Assembly (NCBI GenBank): GCA_019322375.1
Contig: JAHWIP010000025.1
Coordinates: 1-5,866 of the forward strand
DNA length: 5,866 nucleotides
Direction of reading: 5' to 3'
Origin: Candidatus Woesearchaeota archaeon
GTDB lineage: Archaea > Nanobdellota > Nanobdellia > Woesearchaeales > SM23-78
Shown here: one piece after another, positions 4,140 through 5,866 of the stretch
How the letters are laid out: each line of letters opens with the position of its first letter
Numbering within the stretch: position 1 is the stretch's first letter
Notes under the pieces: generated by a model
Seen by the model: the letters and a program-made list of their open reading frames with translations, nothing else
Databases searched by the model: none
Told to the model about the DNA's origin: nothing
Made by a program: the position numbers and the translations under genes

Positions 4140-4163
4140 CACCTGAAATCTGGTTTATTTAAA
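4140..4163 (-). promoter_or_regulatory. Ribosome site and internal TATA box upstream of the 4134 gene
   Basis: AGGTG (minus strand, 4144-4140) lies 5 nt before the ATG at 4134, suitable for read-through mRNA from Taw3. TATTTAAA (4156-4163), overlapping the Taw3 stop codon, is 25.5 bp from that ATG and could give a second, leaderless transcript. Confidence 0.45.
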
Positions 4164-4715
4164 AAGCTTATGTAATTCATCAATTTTTTTATGAGTTAAT
4201 TCAAGCTTGTTATTAGCAGCTTCAACTAGTGCTCTGATATAGTCTTCATTAACAAGCAACTCCCTATCCTTTGCAACAATGCATTCAATCCTTTCATTGC
4301 CAAAAATCTCTACAACAATCTTTTTCTTTAAAGAAAAAATTCCTGAATGAGTTAATCCTAGCTTACTAATTCTTTCAAGTATTTCAGCAGCATTATCAAT
4401 TGTTTTACAGCAGATATGAAGAATCATAGGCTCCATCTTAAACCAAACCTCTTCCTCTGGCAAATCCTTTAAAGCAGATAGAATATCAGGTGCATCAATC
4501 TTTTCATGGCTTAAAAACAACCATTTTGACCTTTTTTTCTTTTCTTCTTCAGAAACCTTAAGAAGCAGAATTCTTCCAGAGCAGGAGCTGGAAGTAAAAT
4601 AATCATCCATTGAATTAATCAAGTCAACCAATGGCTTAATTCTTTTATCCAAGCAGCCCTTGGCTGACAAATCCTTTTTATTCAAAGCATTTTCCTTGTC
4701 TTTTTCAAAGGTCAT
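4155..4715 (-). CDS. taw3: tRNA(Phe) wybutosine-pathway methyltransferase Taw3/Tyw3
   Basis: 186 residues from the ATG at 4715. The family signature is complete: LSAKGCLDKRIKPLVDLIN (16-34), YFTSSSCSGRILLL (39-52), KWLFLSHEKI (64-73), VWFKMEPMILHICCKTIDNAAEIL (90-113), LGLTHSGIF (119-127), IVVEIFGNERIECIV (133-147), and DYIRALVEAANNKL (158-171). TYW3-family enzymes use S-adenosylmethionine to methylate N4 of the tricyclic guanosine derivative at position 37 of tRNA-Phe, next to the anticodon; TYW1- and TYW2-type partners must be encoded elsewhere. A GTG at 4730 would add MLTLK, but ATG at 4715 gives the usual N-terminus and is preferred. It follows the cupin gene by 33 bp with no strong promoter or ribosome site between, so co-transcription is likely. 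Confidence 0.93.
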   Translation of the reverse strand: MTFEKDKENALNKKDLSAKGCLDKRIKPLVDLINSMDDYFTSSSCSGRILLLKVSEEEKKKRSKWLFLSHEKIDAPDILSALKDLPEEEVWFKMEPMILHICCKTIDNAAEILERISKLGLTHSGIFSLKKKIVVEIFGNERIECIVAKDRELLVNEDYIRALVEAANNKLELTHKKIDELHKLFK

Positions 4716-4748
4716 TTTTAGAGTTAACACAGTCCCAGACAGAGCAAA

Positions 4749-5102
4749 TTATTCAAGCCATTCAGTATCATCACTATAGTTGGCTTTTGTAACAAGTAAT
4801 AATAAACCTTTTCGGCCGCTTCTGACTTCATGACGTTCGTCTGGCGCTACTATGAACATTGTGCCAGGGCGCAAGCGTATTATTTGTTTTCCAGAACTAA
4901 CAGTGCCAGAACCAGTAAGGATGTATTCTAACTCGCTCTGCCCTTTATGATAATGTGTTATCACAGTGGTGTTCGGAGGAATCGACACAAACTGTACTTT
5001 ACAAGTTTTTTTTGCGATGTTGTTGACTGTCATGAGTACTTTTCTGGAGTAGCCATGCCCTGTGTCTTGCCATTTCAGCTTTGAAGGTTTTACCTTACGC
5101 AT
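4749..5102 (-). CDS. Small single-domain cupin protein
   Basis: 117 residues forming one cupin_2 barrel. Motif 1 is HYHKGQSELEYILTGSG (50-66), fitting HxH(x)4E(x)6G with H50, H52 and E57 as metal ligands. Motif 2 is RPGTMFIVAPDERHEV (78-93), with H91 as the fourth ligand. All four predicted ligands are present, so a divalent metal site is likely. The substrate cannot be read from the sequence; small archaeal cupins include isomerases, dioxygenases and binding proteins. The ATG at 5102 lies 25.5 bp from the centre of a TATA box at 5124-5131, implying leaderless translation. It is the first gene of a probable operon with taw3 and the gene at 3769-4134. A role in tRNA modification is possible by context only. 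Confidence 0.9.
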   Translation of the reverse strand: MRKVKPSKLKWQDTGHGYSRKVLMTVNNIAKKTCKVQFVSIPPNTTVITHYHKGQSELEYILTGSGTVSSGKQIIRLRPGTMFIVAPDERHEVRSGRKGLLLLVTKANYSDDTEWLE

Positions 5103-5123
5103 TTAAATCACAACGCAAAGTCT

Positions 5124-5131
5124 AATATAAA
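5124..5131 (-). promoter_or_regulatory. TATA box of the cupin-taw3 operon, overlapping the tRNA terminator
   Basis: The minus-strand sequence directly after tRNA-Leu is GTTTTTATATT. Its T5 is the likely tRNA terminator, and TTTATATT within it is the TATA box for the cupin gene, centred 25.5 bp from the ATG. Confidence 0.6.
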
Positions 5132-5180
5132 AACTGCGAGGGATGGGATTCGAACCCACGTAGACACTAAGTCACAGGAT

Positions 5181-5201
5181 ATCCTCATCTTGTATTCGAT
5201 G
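5181..5201 (-). other. tRNA-Leu intron 2, canonical 37/38 site
   Basis: A 21-nt intron between G37 and A38. The outer helix is the anticodon stem CAGGA/TCCTG. Bulges are AG|C and AT|A, cut after the second base. The central helix has C-G, U-G, U-A and one A-G mismatch, and the inner helix is ATC/GAT around an 8-nt loop. The imperfect central helix suggests a relaxed-specificity splicing endonuclease. Confidence 0.82.
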
Positions 5202-5225
5202 CTTAAGTCCTGCCCGTTTTCCAGA

Positions 5226-5245
5226 GTCCGGAGCCAATAAGGCTT
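5226..5245 (-). other. tRNA-Leu intron 1, in the D-loop (15/16)
   Basis: A 20-nt intron predicted from a bulge-helix-bulge fold. CCGG of the 5' D-stem pairs with an intronic CCGG (4-bp central helix); AGCC/GGCT forms the inner helix with loop TTATT; the 3-nt bulges are AG|A and AC|T, each cut after the second base. Splicing gives a standard archaeal leucine D-loop. The outer helix is nearly absent, a relaxed form of the motif. Confidence 0.75.
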
Positions 5246-5285
5246 CTCCGGCACCCCCGCATTAGTATCAATAGAACAAGTTGGA

Positions 5286-5293
5286 ATTTATAA
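5286..5293 (-). promoter_or_regulatory. TATA box of tRNA-Leu
   Basis: TTATAAAT (minus strand) preceded by AAACAC is centred about 29 bp upstream of the tRNA 5' end, placing the start a few bases before the acceptor stem. The 10-mer AAACACTTAT is repeated 24 bp further upstream (5314-5323), overlapping the stop codon of the next gene. Confidence 0.6.
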
Positions 5294-5321
5294 GTGTTTT
5301 TCTTTGGAAAAGAATAAGTGT

Positions 5322-5651
5322 TTAATCCCCTCCAATAGTGTTCTTTGGACAGGTCTCAAACTTGCAGGGTCCTTTTAGTATGTCGCAGAAAAAGGATATC
5401 ATTGAAGGGGTTACATGCTCTTTCTTTGCACTGCATCTGTCCCAGATAGCTCTTTTCCATTCAAAGATTGATTTAAATTTTCTCCTCTTAACTGCTTTGG
5501 CAAGTATCTGCTCTTCCTCTACCTGCCTGCCTTCAAAGAGTTTTATTTCTTCTTCTATCTTGGCTATTTCTCTTTCCAGGTCAAGGCTCTGGTGCAGTAA
5601 TTTCTTTATTTTGAGCATTTCCAGATATATTTTTTCATTGCTGACAGCCAT
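5322..5651 (-). CDS. Coiled-coil protein with four C-terminal cysteines, unknown
   Basis: 109 residues from the ATG at 5651. Residues 5-55 are a charged heptad-like helix (EKIYLEMLKIKKLLHQSL, then LEREIAKIEEEIKLFEG), probably a coiled coil. A basic tryptophan-containing segment follows (KRRKFKSIFEWKRAIWDRC, 55-73). The end carries C73, C89, C96 and C101, with FFCDILKGPCKFETCPKN at 87-104, a possible zinc or iron-sulphur ligand set. No family is recognised. An in-frame ATG at 5657 would add two residues but lies upstream of the start predicted from the TATA box at 5676-5683 (near 5653), so 5651 is preferred and translation is probably leaderless. It ends shortly before the tRNA-Leu promoter and is its own transcription unit. 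Confidence 0.8.
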   Translation of the reverse strand: MAVSNEKIYLEMLKIKKLLHQSLDLEREIAKIEEEIKLFEGRQVEEEQILAKAVKRRKFKSIFEWKRAIWDRCSAKKEHVTPSMISFFCDILKGPCKFETCPKNTIGGD

Positions 5652-5675
5652 TATCATGATTAATTGTTAAAGGGT

Positions 5676-5683
5676 TTTATAAA
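5676..5683 (-). promoter_or_regulatory. TATA box of the four-cysteine gene
   Basis: TTTATAAA is centred 28.5 bp from the ATG at 5651 but only 22.5 bp from the alternative ATG at 5657, favouring the inner start. Confidence 0.6.
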
Positions 5684-5720
5684 GTTTTCTGAGCAAAGCA
5701 GTTTGTTAGAAATTCTGGTA

Positions 5721-5866
5721 TTAATAATTATTTTCTGTGCTTCTCTTCTCCTCTTTGGTCTGAAGCACCATTTGGTCTATTTTTCTAATGAAATCATTAA
5801 GAGGCTCTGTGCTGGCATGGCTCCTGTAAAGAAACTCTGAGTGAATAGGGAAGCTGTATTCCACTA
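5721..5866 (-). CDS. C-terminal end of an unrecognised protein (partial)
   Basis: The reading frame enters at the right edge and runs 47 codons to a TAA at 5721-5723. It includes EYSFPIHSEFLYRSHASTEP, then LNDFIRKIDQMVLQTKEEKR and an asparagine-rich end. It is the only long open minus-strand frame here; the other two close within 30 codons. The mix of aromatic residues and an amphipathic helix looks coding. The fragment is too short to name. It is in the same direction as the next gene but separated by a gap holding that gene's own TATA box, so co-transcription is not required. Confidence 0.6.
   Translation of the reverse strand, partial: VEYSFPIHSEFLYRSHASTEPLNDFIRKIDQMVLQTKEEKRSTENNY

Larger units (their letters stand above)
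5135..5260 (-). tRNA. tRNA-Leu(UAA) with two introns
   Basis: The 126-nt gene folds into an 85-nt type II tRNA after removal of 5226-5245 and 5181-5201. Acceptor stem GCGGGGG/CCCTCGC (one G-U) with discriminator A73; no CCA is encoded. The D-stem is CCG/CGG with spliced D-loop GAGTCTGGAAAA, giving A14, G15, G18, G19 and A21. The anticodon stem is CAGGA/TCCTG with loop CTTAAGA and anticodon TAA at 5203-5205. A 15-nt variable region contains a GAC/GTC stem and C48, which can pair with G15. The T-arm is GTGGG-TTCGAAT-CCCAT. A73, the long variable arm and the UAA anticodon agree on leucine. Without the D-loop intron, 20 extra bases in the D-arm remain unexplained. Identity is secure; intron borders are inferred. 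Confidence 0.92.

Noticed and set aside
4716..4730. GTG start adding five residues to Taw3
   Set aside because: The ATG at 4715 gives the typical family N-terminus, and the GTG has no ribosome site.
5290..5323. Ten-base direct repeat ATAAGTGTTT, 24 bp apart
   Set aside because: Only two AT-rich copies, one explained by the tRNA promoter; too short to treat as an element.
5338..5670. Plus-strand open frame opposite the four-cysteine gene
   Set aside because: Serine/leucine-rich antisense shadow; the minus-strand frame has a well-placed TATA box.

Overview
The window comes from an AT-rich archaeal genome, most likely a small-genome DPANN-type archaeon (Woesearchaeota/Pacearchaeota-like; lineage is inferred). 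The evidence is archaeal TATA boxes about 26-28 bp upstream of start codons, largely leaderless first genes, an archaeal TrmB-family regulator, archaeal Pth2, the wybutosine enzyme Taw3/Tyw3, and an intron-containing tRNA-Leu without an encoded CCA end. No insertion sequence, integrase or CRISPR array is visible.

Layout, left to right. 1-145: N-terminus of a class II lysyl-tRNA synthetase (minus). 146-354: intergenic stretch with four back-to-back perfect hairpins (182-275) and a 16-bp palindrome (322-337). 355-1070: minus-strand two-gene operon with a 4-bp ATGA overlap, a small RelE/DUF4258-like protein followed by a DUF2283-like protein, read as a probable toxin-antitoxin module. 1276-2025: TrmB-family regulator (minus), divergent from a plus-strand operon of two unrecognised small proteins (2153-2545 and 2580-3020). 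The shared promoter region carries a striking C6-AA-G7 palindrome between the two TATA boxes. The second protein is followed by an in-frame 23-codon coding-like tail and then a T7-A-T7 terminator.

3144-3488: peptidyl-tRNA hydrolase Pth2 (minus), divergent from a 73-residue helical protein (3543-3764, plus). One palindromic TATA box lies exactly midway between the two start codons. 3769-5102: probable minus-strand operon of cupin, Taw3/Tyw3 and an unknown basic protein. 5135-5260: tRNA-Leu(UAA) on the minus strand, which I parse as containing two introns, one in the D-loop and one at the canonical 37/38 site. 5322-5651: a coiled-coil protein with four C-terminal cysteines. 5721-5866: the C-terminal end of an unrecognised protein.

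Much of the recognisable content concerns translation (LysRS, Pth2, Taw3, tRNA-Leu). The most novel parts are the TrmB-linked two-gene operon with its G/C palindrome, the hairpin cluster, the candidate toxin-antitoxin pair, the symmetric bidirectional promoter and the doubly interrupted tRNA. All identifications are by eye; no database search was run.
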